Below, one piece after another: positions 16,994-27,019 of a DNA stretch of 64,000 nucleotides (position 1 is its first letter; each line of letters opens with the position of its first letter). This DNA is from Luteimonas sp. JM171 (GTDB taxonomy: Bacteria; Pseudomonadota; Gammaproteobacteria; Xanthomonadales; Xanthomonadaceae): contig NZ_CP017074.1 in NCBI RefSeq assembly GCF_001717465.1, positions 1,950,873 through 2,014,872 on the forward strand, written 5' to 3'. A program made the position numbers and the translations under genes. The notes below the pieces were generated by a model. It was not told the origin of the DNA. It was given only the letters and a program-made list of their open reading frames with translations, and ran no database searches.

Positions 16994-17302
16994 CTAAACC
17001 AGCGAGAGCGCAGCATATGCAAAGACTCCTAAACAGCTAGCTGCAATGGTGACATGAAACCAGTACAGCCGAGGATGAGTTTGCCGGCAGTAACTTGCGA
17101 TAAGGCACGCACGGAGAGCGTAGCCGGTACAAAGCTGTGTGACTAGCTGCACCAGTGCCGCAGCGGCAAGAAGCATGGCAAATAGGTGAAGTCGGTGCGT
17201 ACTTGAGAAGGCGAGCACTGCTGCGGATGACGCCAAGGCTACCGTCGCGAAGAACGGCAGCCAGAGCTTATCGCCCTCTTGAATTGCGAAAGATCTAGCC
17301 AT
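16994..17302 (-). CDS. Cassette 5: three-helix membrane protein
   Basis: A 102-residue protein dominated by hydrophobic helices (LPFFATVALASSAAVLAF; LFAMLLAAAALVQLVTQL; VTIAASCLGVFAYAALSLV) with a short basic loop (SYCRQTHPRLYWF). It uses its own TAG stop 10 bp before the attC. No known family. Confidence 0.58.
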   Translation of the reverse strand: MARSFAIQEGDKLWLPFFATVALASSAAVLAFSSTHRLHLFAMLLAAAALVQLVTQLCTGYALRACLIASYCRQTHPRLYWFHVTIAASCLGVFAYAALSLV

Positions 17303-17306
17303 TGCC

Positions 17307-17366
17307 CCCTAACACTTGAGTTAAGCCGAGCCGCGAAGCGGCTTCGGCTTGAATGAACTGTTATGC
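17307..17366 (-). repeat. attC of cassette 4 (short type)
   Basis: A 60-bp site from CCCTAAC (17307-17313, + strand) to GTTATGC (17360-17366). The outer core is GTTATGC rather than GTTAGGC, and the stem is AAGCCGAGCC...GGCTTCGGCTT, again with paired changes. Confidence 0.92.
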
Positions 17367-17948
17367 CCCACGCGACTGCTCCACAAGAACGGCGGCAGCA
17401 CGGGTGAACTTGAAGACCCTTTCTCCCTTGCCGTTGTGAGTAAGGCCCAGAAGCCCGAGCGAGAGCAAGGTATCAAGGTCATCCTCAATGAAACGGGGCT
17501 CAGGAAACTCGACTGTGCCGTTCTTTCCATCTATGAAGAGCAAGATAACTCCCGACATCATCTTCCCCTCCAGGAGCTTGCTTGCACCCGAATCGTAGAA
17601 CTGACCAAGGACGGACATTGCTTGCTCTGAAAGCAAGGCTTCCGGGTGAATGGATGCGGCAAGCCCACGATATAGATCGATCCCAGAAGCTACTGAGGCA
17701 AGCGACTTATCCAATGACGACAGCCGATCAATTATCTCCTGTCTTGACTCGTTGAATAGCGCCTTAATGCTTAAGGTCGTCGTTGTGTTGGATTGCAGTA
17801 AATTCCGAAGCTCCTCATGCCTGTTCTCCGATAGCCACGCCATGAAGTCGTCGAAACCCTTCGCGTCGCTGGTGTCTCGATGGGAAACAAAGTCAGACAG
17901 CAGGCCGACTATCGACGCGAAAGCTGCGGCTGTAGTGATTGGTTCCAT
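17361..17948 (-). CDS. Cassette 4: soluble hypothetical protein
   Basis: A 195-residue protein with a long charged helical part (residues about 28-95, including SRQEIIDRLSSLDKSLASV) and a C-terminal part resembling a winged-helix-like module (EDDLDTLLSLGLLGLTHNGKGERVFKFTRAAAVLV). There is no strong membrane segment, unlike most cassettes here. The C-terminal pattern appears in many DNA-binding or effector-associated proteins, but no family assignment is safe. It ends at the TAA of the attC. Confidence 0.58.
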   Translation of the reverse strand: MEPITTAAAFASIVGLLSDFVSHRDTSDAKGFDDFMAWLSENRHEELRNLLQSNTTTTLSIKALFNESRQEIIDRLSSLDKSLASVASGIDLYRGLAASIHPEALLSEQAMSVLGQFYDSGASKLLEGKMMSGVILLFIDGKNGTVEFPEPRFIEDDLDTLLSLGLLGLTHNGKGERVFKFTRAAAVLVEQSRGA

Positions 17949-17952
17949 GAGG

Positions 17953-18064
17953 GCATAACACCTAAGTTAAGCCGCGCCGCAGCGGGGCGTGAAGCACATG
18001 GCAAGCTCTACCTGCCATGTGGTTTGCGCCCCGATGCGGTGTCGGCTTGAACGCATTGTTAGGC
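17953..18064 (-). repeat. attC of cassette 3 (long type)
   Basis: About 112 bp from GCATAAC (17953-17959, + strand) to GTTAGGC (18058-18064). The internal part is nearly identical to the cassette 7 and cassette 2 sites. Confidence 0.9.
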
Positions 18065-18505
18065 CGCACCGCCAGAAAGCCTGCCCCAAGACTGCCGAAG
18101 GCCCACAAGATGGACGAGGCCGATCAGTAAGCAGATGCAAGAACTTACAAGCCAGAACGTCACGCTATTTCCCGGGAAGTACGCCATGACCGGCACGAAT
18201 GCGACGCCCCGAACAATGTAGATGATCGTGATTGCGGCGAGGATGGTACGTTGCAACGGCAGCTTGCGAATTACACCGGCACCGGAAAGAGCGTAAGCAC
18301 TCCACCCAGCGAGAACGCTGGCAATGACCAATGTAATTACGGTGGGATACCAGTGGCCGGCTGAGTGTAGTTGTGCCATTTGCTCTCCTGCACCGAGGAG
18401 CCGAAACAGCGGGGCGCCCACAACAAGGCACGCCAGATGCATCAGCGCTGCGACTCCGCTAAGGGCGGCGCCGACTACCAGAAATTTGTTGTTTGTACTG
18501 GCCAT
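18059..18505 (-). CDS. Cassette 3: four-helix membrane protein
   Basis: A 148-residue protein with four transmembrane helices (residues about 8-28, 49-70, 84-104 and 114-133) and short loops. A conserved-looking HLACLVVGAPLFRLLGAGEQMAQ segment follows helix 1. It resembles a small membrane protein family seen in integron cassettes; function unknown. The start at 18505 is an ATG close behind the attC core. Confidence 0.62.
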   Translation of the reverse strand: MASTNNKFLVVGAALSGVAALMHLACLVVGAPLFRLLGAGEQMAQLHSAGHWYPTVITLVIASVLAGWSAYALSGAGVIRKLPLQRTILAAITIIYIVRGVAFVPVMAYFPGNSVTFWLVSSCICLLIGLVHLVGLRQSWGRLSGGAA

Positions 18506-18519
18506 GTAGCTCCCCAGCG

Positions 18520-18631
18520 GCCTAACACCTAAGTTAAGCCGCGCCGCGGCGGGGCGTGAAGCACATGGCAAGCTGCACCTGCCATGTGGTTTGCGCCCCG
18601 ATGCGGTGTCGGCTTGAACGCATTGTTAGGC
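18520..18631 (-). repeat. attC of cassette 2 (long type)
   Basis: About 112 bp from GCCTAAC (18520-18526, + strand) to GTTAGGC (18625-18631), with the shared inner CACATGGCAAGC...CCTGCCATGTGG hairpin. Confidence 0.9.
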
Positions 18632-18934
18632 CCCGCCCTGCCTAGTCTGGAAGCGTTTGAAGATGATCTTCTGAGCTAGTAAACCCAAGAGAAAGAACAC
18701 TGCAAGAACAACAACGGCTATCACGACGTATACCGTGCTGCCAATGGATGGCCTGTAGAACTGGAGAGGCCAAGACACAATGAGGATAGAAACAAACCAT
18801 AGAGCGTTACGTGCAGCATATGCATAGCGCTCGACAGGCAGTGTTTCGGGTCCAAAGAAGCCGCGGCGCCACAGCCCGTAGCCCCAAAGGGCCAGCCCGA
18901 CTACGAGAAGTGCAATGAGAACGTACATCTTCAT
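18626..18934 (-). CDS. Cassette 2: three-helix membrane protein
   Basis: A 102-residue protein with three hydrophobic helices (YVLIALLVVGLALWGYGLW; NALWFVSILIVSWPLQFY; VYVVIAVVVLAVFFLLGLLA) and a basic C-terminal tail (KIIFKRFQTRQGGA). No known family. Its stop is the TAA within the attC core. Confidence 0.6.
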   Translation of the reverse strand: MKMYVLIALLVVGLALWGYGLWRRGFFGPETLPVERYAYAARNALWFVSILIVSWPLQFYRPSIGSTVYVVIAVVVLAVFFLLGLLAQKIIFKRFQTRQGGA

Positions 18935-18938
18935 AGGG

Positions 18939-19058
18939 GCCTAACACCTTGAGTTAAGCCGGCCCGCTGCGGCGCCGGTTGATAGCCGAAAGCGTACCAG
19001 CAATCGACCAACTCGATTGGAAGAACGAAGCGGGCTCGGCTTGAACGAACTGTTAGGC
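18939..19058 (-). repeat. attC of cassette 1 (long type, divergent)
   Basis: About 120 bp from GCCTAAC (18939-18945, + strand) to GTTAGGC (19052-19058). The outer arms match the others (TTGAGTTAAGCC...GGCTTGAACGAAC), but the internal sequence differs, with ATCGACCAACTCGATTGG in the loop. This is the least similar site of the array. Confidence 0.85.
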
Positions 19059-19382
19059 CGCAGAGGCTTGCCCTACGAGAAAAAAGACCAGCCAGAAAAA
19101 TACAACTAAGTAGATCGCGAAGAAGCCAAGCATAGCGTCCGACAGCTTGGACAAACCGCTGTCGCCAAGCGCCCGATGCTCTCGGCCGACTAGGAACTTG
19201 AGAGTTGCCCAGTTGGTTGCGATGTTATTGCGGAGGACCAGGGATGGCCTGCCCATTGCTTCGTACTTCCCCGGATGCGCCCGCTCAAGTCGAGCGTAAA
19301 GTTTCCTGATGAGCACGAACCACGTGATCACCATGCCTAGCAGGGCGACGAAAAGAACTGCGGGTAGCACCGGAGCGGTCAT
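19053..19382 (-). CDS. Cassette 1 (next to attI): UspB-like two-helix protein
   Basis: A 109-residue protein starting at the ATG 15 bp after the attI/cassette junction. An N-terminal helix (LPAVLFVALLGMVITWFVLI), a basic amphipathic stretch (RKLYARLERAHPGKYEAMG) and a C-terminal helix (FFAIYLVVFFWLVFFLVG) resemble the UspB-like small membrane proteins common in cassettes. As the first cassette it should be the most highly expressed from Pc and the most recently inserted. An upstream in-frame start would run into attI and is rejected. Confidence 0.65.
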   Translation of the reverse strand: MTAPVLPAVLFVALLGMVITWFVLIRKLYARLERAHPGKYEAMGRPSLVLRNNIATNWATLKFLVGREHRALGDSGLSKLSDAMLGFFAIYLVVFFWLVFFLVGQASAA

Positions 19383-19396
19383 AAGTTCTGATTGCG

Positions 19397-19561
19397 GCCT
19401 AACAACTATTCGACCCCTGAAGTGGGGCGTTGCACGCAGTATGGCTTCTCGCTTCGCGCTGTCCAATAGGGGAAATCCTACGCTGGCTCAATGCTTTGGA
19501 CGACTGTCGCGGCGTCGTCGGTGCGGCAATCTGACCGCGTTATCCGGCGCAAGGAGGCGCC
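19397..19561 (-). promoter_or_regulatory. attI site and leader between intI and the first cassette, with candidate Pc
   Basis: The core GTTAGGC (19403-19397, minus) marks the junction with cassette 1. The attI site should extend about 60 bp from it toward intI. On the minus strand TTGAGC (19491-19486) and TATTGG (19468-19463) are 17 bp apart, a fair candidate for the cassette promoter Pc. No CTGT(N8)ACAG-type LexA box was seen near intI. No convincing plus-strand intI promoter was found, though AAGGAGG (19551-19557) is a strong ribosome-binding site for intI. Confidence 0.6.
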
Positions 19562-20581
19562 ATGGGTTTAGACGGCCGAAACGATGGTGTAAGGGCTGCA
19601 GCGAATGAGGGCGATTGCGGTGCGCGGGAGCCCAGGTTGCTGGACCAGGTGCGTGGCCGCCTGCGGGTCAAACACTACAGTCTGCGTACGGAGCAGGCAT
19701 ATGTGGCCTGGATCCGCCGTTTCATCCTTGCCAACGGCAAGCGTCATCCGCGCGAGCTCGGCGGAGCGGAAGTCGAGGCTTTCCTGACCGCCTTGGCCAC
19801 GCGCGGGCGGGTCGCGGCGGGTACGCAGAACCAGGCCTTGGCGGCATTGCTGTTTCTGTACAGGGAGGTGCTCCGGGTCGATTTGCCGTGGATGGAGTCG
19901 GTGGTGCGGGCCAAGCGGCCGCGGCGTCTGCCGGTAGTGCTGTCGCAGGCGGAGGTCCGCCGGCTGCTTGCGGCCATCGACGAGCGTGCGTGGCCCATGG
20001 CGGCGCTGCTGTATGGCACGGGCATCCGGTTGATGGAGTGCCTGCGCCTGCGGGTGCAGGACGTGGACTTCGCACGCAACCAGATCACCGTGCGCGGTGG
20101 CAAGGGTGGAAAGGATCGGCATGTGCCGTTGCCCGAGAGCCTGCGCGAGGCGCTGCTGGCCACGATCGAGCGGGTCAAGGTGGTCCACGAGGCCGACGTG
20201 GCGGCGGGCTACGGCGAGGTCTGGCTGCCGGCCGCGCTTGAGCGCAAGTATCCCAATGCCGGGTGGGAGCTGGGCTGGCAGTACCTGTTCCCGTCGCCGA
20301 AGCTCGCTGCTGATCCGCGCACGGGGGCGGTGCGGCGGCATCACCTGGATGAAAGCGTGTTGCAGCGGGCGGTTCGCGCCGCACGGCAGCGGGCCGGGAT
20401 CACCAAGCCGGCCACCTGCCACACGCTGCGGCATTCGTTTGCCACCCATCTGCTCGAATCCGGCTATGACATCCGCACCATCCAGGAGCTGCTGGGGCAC
20501 AAGGACCTGGCCACCACGCAGATCTATACACATGTGTTGAACCGGGGCGGGCTGGCGGTGCGCAGTCCGCTGGATCTGTGA
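19562..20581 (+). CDS. intI: Integron integrase (tyrosine recombinase IntI)
   Basis: A 339-residue full-length IntI. The catalytic set R156, K181, H287, R290, H313 and Y322 is complete ([50 protein letters not shown]). The IntI-specific insert absent from XerC/D is present ([23 protein letters not shown], about residues 223-245). It recombines attI and folded single-stranded attC sites to insert or excise cassettes. The ATG at 19562 follows an ideal AAGGAGG. It is divergent from the cassettes, and its TGA overlaps the comEC GTG start by 4 nt. There is no frameshift or stop, unlike many Xanthomonas integrases, which are degraded. Confidence 0.96.
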   Translation: MGLDGRNDGVRAAANEGDCGAREPRLLDQVRGRLRVKHYSLRTEQAYVAWIRRFILANGKRHPRELGGAEVEAFLTALATRGRVAAGTQNQALAALLFLYREVLRVDLPWMESVVRAKRPRRLPVVLSQAEVRRLLAAIDERAWPMAALLYGTGIRLMECLRLRVQDVDFARNQITVRGGKGGKDRHVPLPESLREALLATIERVKVVHEADVAAGYGEVWLPAALERKYPNAGWELGWQYLFPSPKLAADPRTGAVRRHHLDESVLQRAVRAARQRAGITKPATCHTLRHSFATHLLESGYDIRTIQELLGHKDLATTQIYTHVLNRGGLAVRSPLDL

Positions 20582-22944
20582 GCGCGCCCGAGTCAGCGGT
20601 GCGCCCACGCCGCACTTCCCCATTTGCGCTGCCGCTGGCGGCTGCGCTGGTGGCGGGGGCCACGCTGGCGCTGCGGCTTCCGTTGCTCCCTGCGGCGGGA
20701 TGGCTCGTGGCAGGGCTGGTGCTCGGGGCTTTGGGCTGGCTGTTCGGGCGGCGGATGGCGGCGCGGGTGCCCGGCGCGCTGCTTGCGGGCTTCACGGTGT
20801 GCGCGCTGCACGCGGCGTGGGTGCTGTCGCTGCAATTGCCGGTGGAGCACGAGCGTTCGGATGTGGTGATCACGGGCAGGGTGGTGGCGCTGCCGGAGCA
20901 TGACGACGACCGCACCCGTTTCCTGTTCCGCGTGGCCCGTTCCGAGGCCAACCCGGAGTACCTGCGCGGACGCAAGCTGCGGCTGGCCTGGTATGACGGC
21001 TGGGGGGACAGCGGCTCCCGGCGCGGAGAAATAGAAGCCGGGAGCGGGTGGAGTTTCACCGCCCGGATCCGCGCGCCGCGCAGCCTGCGCAATCCGGGGT
21101 GGTTCGATGGCGAGAAGCAATCGCTGGCGCGTCGGATCGCCGCCATCGGCTACATCCGCGATGCGGAACCGGTCGAACGGATCGGCGACGCGCGGGGCAT
21201 GGATGCCTGGCGCGACAGGATGGCGGACCGCATCGACGCATCGGTTGCCAGCGAATCGTCCCGCTACGTCCGGGCCCTGGCGCTGGGCGACACGCGCCAG
21301 CTGGCCGAGACGGACTGGGAAGCGTTGCGTGCCACCGGGCTGACCCACCTGATCGCGATCTCCGGCTTCCACGTGGGGCTGGTAGCGGGCTTCTTCGCAC
21401 TGCTTGGCGCGGGAATCTGGCGATTGCTCCCCGGGTTGGGCCGCTGGCTGCCGCGGCCGCAGGCAGCTGCGATCGTCGCCCTGGCGGGCGCGCTGTTTTA
21501 CGCGGCGGTGGCAGGCTGGGAGCTGCCCACGGTGCGCACGGTGCTGATGATCGGTGTGGTGGTCGTGGCGCGGCTGGCGCGGCGGTCGCTGCGGGTGGCC
21601 GATTCGCTGGCGCTGGCGGCGGTGGCGGTCACGCTGGTCGATCCGCTGTCCCTGCTCACGGCGGGGTTCTGGCTCAGCTTTGCCGGTGTCGCCTGGCTGG
21701 TGTGGTGCCTGCCGCGGGTGGACGAGCAGCGGCTGGTGCCCGGCTTCCTGACGGCGCAGTGGGTGGCAACGCTCGGGCTGCTGCCGCTGACGGCGGTGCT
21801 CTTCGGCCAGGCTTCGCTGGCCGGGCCGCTTGCCAACCTGGTGGCAATTCCGTGGTGGAGCCTGGTGGTGGTGCCGCTGGCATTGCTGGGCACGGGGCTG
21901 GAAGCCGTGCAGGCCGGGTGGGGCGGCTGGGCATGGCGGCTGGCGGCGTGGTGCTTCGATGTCAGCTGGCCGCTGTTCGGCTGGCTGGCGGAAAGCCGGT
22001 TCTCGCTGTGGTGGCTGCCGGAGGCACGCTGGTACGCGTTGCCGCTGGCGCTGCTGGGTGCGTTCTGGCTGCTCCTGCCGCGCGGGGTGCCCGGCAAATG
22101 GCTGGCAGCGCTGCTCTGGCTGCCGCTGCTGTGGCCCGACCGGGAACTGCCGCGCCACGGCGAGGCCGAACTGGTGCTGCTGGACGTAGGGCAGGGGCTA
22201 TCCGTGCTGGTGCGCACCGCCCGCCACGCCTACCTGTACGACATGGGCCCAGCCGTGCCGGATGGCTACGACGCCGGTGAGCGGGTGGTGGTGCCGGCGC
22301 TCCTGGCGCTGGGGGTGCGGCGGCTGCACGGGGCGATCGTGAGCCATTCGGATGCCGACCATGCCGGCGGGTTTGGCGCGGTGATGCGGCGGTTCCCGGC
22401 TCCCGCACGGTTCGCGCCGCACGGCTCAGGCGTCGACGGTGTTGCGCCGTGCCTGGCCGGCACCGGCTGGGAGGTGGATGGGGTGACGTTCCGCTTCCTG
22501 CATCCCACCATGCACTTTCCCTATCTACGCAACGAAGCCAGCTGCGTGCTGCGGATGGAGTCGGAGCACGGTGCTGTGCTGCTCATGGGCGACGTGGGCG
22601 AGATCATCGAACGCGAGATGATGCGGCGCGATCCCGGTTCGATCCCGGCCGACGTGGTGGTGGCCGGGCACCACGGCAGCCGCACTTCGTCGGATCCCAC
22701 GTTCGTGAGTGCCACCGGTGCCGGCCACGCGCTCATCTCGGCGGGTTATGGCAACCGCTTCGGCCATCCGCACGAGCAGGTGGAATACCGGTGGACCCGG
22801 GCCGGCGCGCAGGTGCTTTCCACCGCCACCGGCGGCGCGCTGCGGGTCAGGATGGGCGGGGGCGGTACGGCGGTGGAGCAGCGGCGGCTGGCGCATCCGC
22901 GGCTGTGGGACGCCCAGCGGCGGCTTTCCGATCCGGCGCCCTAG
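20578..22944 (+). CDS. comEC: DNA internalisation competence protein ComEC/Rec2
   Basis: A 788-residue polytopic membrane protein. An N-terminal DUF4131-like OB region (residues about 40-200) is followed by the Competence transmembrane domain ([20 protein letters not shown], about residues 255-500) and a C-terminal metallo-beta-lactamase domain ([42 protein letters not shown]). ComEC is the inner-membrane channel passing single-stranded DNA into the cytoplasm during transformation. The GTG start sits inside the last codons of intI (GTGA); a second GTG seven codons in is possible and also lies within a few bases of intI. The downstream order exbB-exbD-msbA-lpxK-kdsB is usual for the family. 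Confidence 0.95.
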   Translation: MSAPESAVRPRRTSPFALPLAAALVAGATLALRLPLLPAAGWLVAGLVLGALGWLFGRRMAARVPGALLAGFTVCALHAAWVLSLQLPVEHERSDVVITGRVVALPEHDDDRTRFLFRVARSEANPEYLRGRKLRLAWYDGWGDSGSRRGEIEAGSGWSFTARIRAPRSLRNPGWFDGEKQSLARRIAAIGYIRDAEPVERIGDARGMDAWRDRMADRIDASVASESSRYVRALALGDTRQLAETDWEALRATGLTHLIAISGFHVGLVAGFFALLGAGIWRLLPGLGRWLPRPQAAAIVALAGALFYAAVAGWELPTVRTVLMIGVVVVARLARRSLRVADSLALAAVAVTLVDPLSLLTAGFWLSFAGVAWLVWCLPRVDEQRLVPGFLTAQWVATLGLLPLTAVLFGQASLAGPLANLVAIPWWSLVVVPLALLGTGLEAVQAGWGGWAWRLAAWCFDVSWPLFGWLAESRFSLWWLPEARWYALPLALLGAFWLLLPRGVPGKWLAALLWLPLLWPDRELPRHGEAELVLLDVGQGLSVLVRTARHAYLYDMGPAVPDGYDAGERVVVPALLALGVRRLHGAIVSHSDADHAGGFGAVMRRFPAPARFAPHGSGVDGVAPCLAGTGWEVDGVTFRFLHPTMHFPYLRNEASCVLRMESEHGAVLLMGDVGEIIEREMMRRDPGSIPADVVVAGHHGSRTSSDPTFVSATGAGHALISAGYGNRFGHPHEQVEYRWTRAGAQVLSTATGGALRVRMGGGGTAVEQRRLAHPRLWDAQRRLSDPAP

Positions 22945-22965
22945 CGCGGAACTTGCCCCGCCATT

Positions 22966-22981
22966 CGCGCCTCAGGCGCGG
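22966..22981. other. Small hairpin in the comEC-exbB gap
   Basis: The 157-bp gap between comEC and exbB holds the perfect inverted repeat CGCGCC TCA GGCGCG. It has no T run, so it is not a convincing rho-independent terminator. The rest of the gap shows nothing clear; it could hold a promoter separating the essential genes from intI-comEC. Confidence 0.35.
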
Positions 22982-23101
22982 CCCGGCGGATCGGGACCCG
23001 CGCTGCAGGTTGGCGTTACGTCACGGATTGGTGCGCCCCGTGGCGGGCCGAGGCCGGCGCTACGCTATCCTATCGGCCGGTTTCGTCCGGCCCTCGGGGC
23101 C

Positions 23102-23788
23102 ATGGGGATTTGCGTGCTGGAACTGGTCAAGGCCGGCGGCTGGCCGATGATCCCGCTGCTGATGCTCTCGGCGGTGGGCCTGGCAATCATTGTCGAGCGC
23201 CTGTGGGCGCTGCGGCGCAAGGCGGTGATGCCTGCGGGGCTGGGCGCGGAAGTACGCGCCTGGGCCGCGCGCGGGCGCCTGGATCCGGCGCACATCGATT
23301 CCCTGCGCAGCACCTCGCAGCTCGGTGCGCTGCTGGCCGCCGCGCTGGACGTGCGCCACCGCCCGCGCGACGAGATCCGCGAGCGCATCGAGGTCACCGG
23401 CCGCCACCTGGCGCACGGGATGGAGCGCTACCTCAATACCCTGGGCAGCGTGGCCGCCGCCGGGCCGCTGCTGGGCCTGTTCGGCACCGTGGTGGGCATG
23501 ATCCAGATGTTCCTGGGGGTGATGGAGGTTGGCGTGGGCGACGTGAACCAGCTGGCCGGCGGCATCGGCAAGGCGCTGGTGTGCGCGGCCACCGGCATGA
23601 TCGTGGCGGTGCCCGCGCTGATGTTCCACCGCTGGTTCCGCGGCCGCGTGGACGGCTTCATCGTGGAGATGGAGCAGGAAGCCATCCTGCTGATGGACGC
23701 GCTGGATCCGCGCACCCGCCGCGCCGCGGTCGCCACGCCCGCCGCCGGCGACGCCCCGGCCGGCGAGCCGCTCCCCGTGCAGGGCTGA
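23102..23788 (+). CDS. exbB: MotA/TolQ/ExbB proton channel family protein
   Basis: A 228-residue ExbB-type protein with the N-terminal helix (GGWPMIPLLMLSAVGLAIIVERL) and the conserved pair of helices near the C-terminus (LGSVAAAGPLLGLFGTVVGMIQMF; GIGKALVCAATGMIVAVPALMFH). With ExbD it uses the proton gradient, here presumably to power TonB-type or envelope transport. The ATG at 23102 is used; a GTG at 23114, with GGGGAT upstream, gives the start seen in many homologues. Confidence 0.88.
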   Translation: MGICVLELVKAGGWPMIPLLMLSAVGLAIIVERLWALRRKAVMPAGLGAEVRAWAARGRLDPAHIDSLRSTSQLGALLAAALDVRHRPRDEIRERIEVTGRHLAHGMERYLNTLGSVAAAGPLLGLFGTVVGMIQMFLGVMEVGVGDVNQLAGGIGKALVCAATGMIVAVPALMFHRWFRGRVDGFIVEMEQEAILLMDALDPRTRRAAVATPAAGDAPAGEPLPVQG

Positions 23789-23794
23789 GCCGCC

Positions 23795-24229
23795 GTGCAG
23801 ATTCGCAGCCGCCGCGCCGATTCCGAGCCCGAGATCAACCTCGTGCCGCTGATCGACGTGATCCTGGTGCTGATCATCTTCTTCGTGATCACCACCACCT
23901 TCGACCTGAACTCTGCGCTCAAGCTGGAGCTGCCCCAGGCCAGCGCCGAGCAGTCCGAGGCGCCAGAGCATGCGCTCAGCGTGCTGGTCAACGCGGAAGG
24001 GCGTTATTTCATCGACGAGCACGAAGCGCTGCGCACCGATGTGGAGTCGCTCAAGCGCACCATCATCGAAGTGGCCGGCGATGACCGCCAACGTCCGGTG
24101 CTGCTGCGCGCCGATGCCCGCACCCCGCACCAGGCGGTGGTGACGGCCATGGACGCGCTCGGCCAGCTCGGTTTCCGCCAGATCTCGATCGCCACCGCGC
24201 CCGAGCAGGCCGCGGCGGGCGCGCAGTGA
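23795..24229 (+). CDS. exbD: ExbD/TolR family protein
   Basis: A 144-residue protein with one N-terminal membrane helix containing the key Asp (EINLVPLIDVILVLIIFFVITTTF) and a periplasmic domain typical of ExbD/TolR. It starts at GTG 6 bp after exbB and should assemble with it. The Asp in LIDVIL is the proton-pathway residue. Confidence 0.92.
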   Translation: MQIRSRRADSEPEINLVPLIDVILVLIIFFVITTTFDLNSALKLELPQASAEQSEAPEHALSVLVNAEGRYFIDEHEALRTDVESLKRTIIEVAGDDRQRPVLLRADARTPHQAVVTAMDALGQLGFRQISIATAPEQAAAGAQ

Positions 24230-24242
24230 GGCGGCCGGCCTG

Positions 24243-26012
<1,770 letters not shown>

Positions 26013-26017
26013 CCGGC

Positions 26018-27019
26018 ATGGCGCGCAGGCCTCCCTCCTGGTGGTTCGAAGGCGGACGGGTCCCGATCACTGCCCGGGCCCTTTCGCAGGCGTATCGCGC
26101 CGCCGTGTCCACGCGCCGATGGCTCTACGGCAAGGGCCTCAAGCGCAGCCGGGGCGTGGGCGTGCCGGTCATCGTCGTTGGCAACCTGATCGCGGGCGGC
26201 AGCGGCAAGACGCCGCTTGCCATCGCCCTGGTGGAACGGCTGCGCGCCGAAGGCTGGTCCCCGGGCGTGGCCAGCCGGGGCTATGGCCGCGAACAGGACA
26301 AGCAGGCCGTGTGGGTCGAGGCCGGGACCGACCCGCGCCAGGGCGGGGACGAGCCGGTCCTCATCGCCCATCGCACCGGCGTGCCCGTGCGCGTGGACCG
26401 CGACCGTGCCGCCGCCGCCAGGGCGCTCGCCGATGCCGGCTGCAACGTCATCGTGTGTGACGACGGCCTCCAGCACTACCGCCTGCGCCGCGACATCGAG
26501 ATCGAAGTCATCGACGGCCGCCGCCGCTACGGCAACGGCCGCCTGATCCCCGCCGGCCCCCTGCGTGAGCCGCCGGCCCGCAGCGGGCTGTGCCACTTCC
26601 GAGTCGTCAACGGCGGCAGCGAGCCAGTCGCCGAACCCGGCTTTGGTGAGTGGCCGATGCGCCTGGATACCGGCTCGGCGCTGCCGCTGCTCGGCGGCCG
26701 CCCGCTGCCGCTGCAGGCGTTTGCTGATCGCCGCGTCCATGCGGTCGCGGGCATCGGCGATCCCGAGCGTTTCTTCGCCACCCTTCGTGGGCATGGCATC
26801 GCCGTGGTCCCGCATGCGTTCCCGGACCATCACCGCTACACCGCGCAGGACCTGCGGTTCGGCAGCGACCTGCCGGTGCTGATGACCGAGAAGGATGCGG
26901 TGAAGTGCCAGGCGCTCGCGGGCGAGCGGCATTTCAGCGTCCCGGTCACGGCGCACCTGCCGGAGGCATTCTGGATCTCGTTGCTGGACCGGCTGGGAAC
27001 GCGGGGGGCGAATCCGTGA
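26018..27019 (+). CDS. lpxK: Tetraacyldisaccharide 4'-kinase
   Basis: A 333-residue LpxK with the P-loop-like [19 protein letters not shown] near the N-terminus, [23 protein letters not shown] and the [20 protein letters not shown] block. It phosphorylates the lipid A precursor at the 4' position. It lies 5 bp after msbA and overlaps kdsB by 4 nt (GTGA). Confidence 0.95.
   Translation: MARRPPSWWFEGGRVPITARALSQAYRAAVSTRRWLYGKGLKRSRGVGVPVIVVGNLIAGGSGKTPLAIALVERLRAEGWSPGVASRGYGREQDKQAVWVEAGTDPRQGGDEPVLIAHRTGVPVRVDRDRAAAARALADAGCNVIVCDDGLQHYRLRRDIEIEVIDGRRRYGNGRLIPAGPLREPPARSGLCHFRVVNGGSEPVAEPGFGEWPMRLDTGSALPLLGGRPLPLQAFADRRVHAVAGIGDPERFFATLRGHGIAVVPHAFPDHHRYTAQDLRFGSDLPVLMTEKDAVKCQALAGERHFSVPVTAHLPEAFWISLLDRLGTRGANP

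Noticed and set aside
11952..19058. A CRISPR array suggested by repeated blocks
   Set aside because: The repeats are 60-120 bp palindromic sites with RYYYAAC/GTTRRRY cores and gene-sized spacing, and each follows a gene: integron attC, not CRISPR. No cas genes are present.
19501..19561. A LexA box in the intI leader
   Set aside because: No CTGT(N8)ACAG and no TTAGTA(N4)TACTAA-like match was found by eye.
19562..20581. An ordinary XerC/XerD recombinase
   Set aside because: The IntI-specific [16 protein letters not shown] insert and the adjoining attI and cassette array identify an integron integrase.
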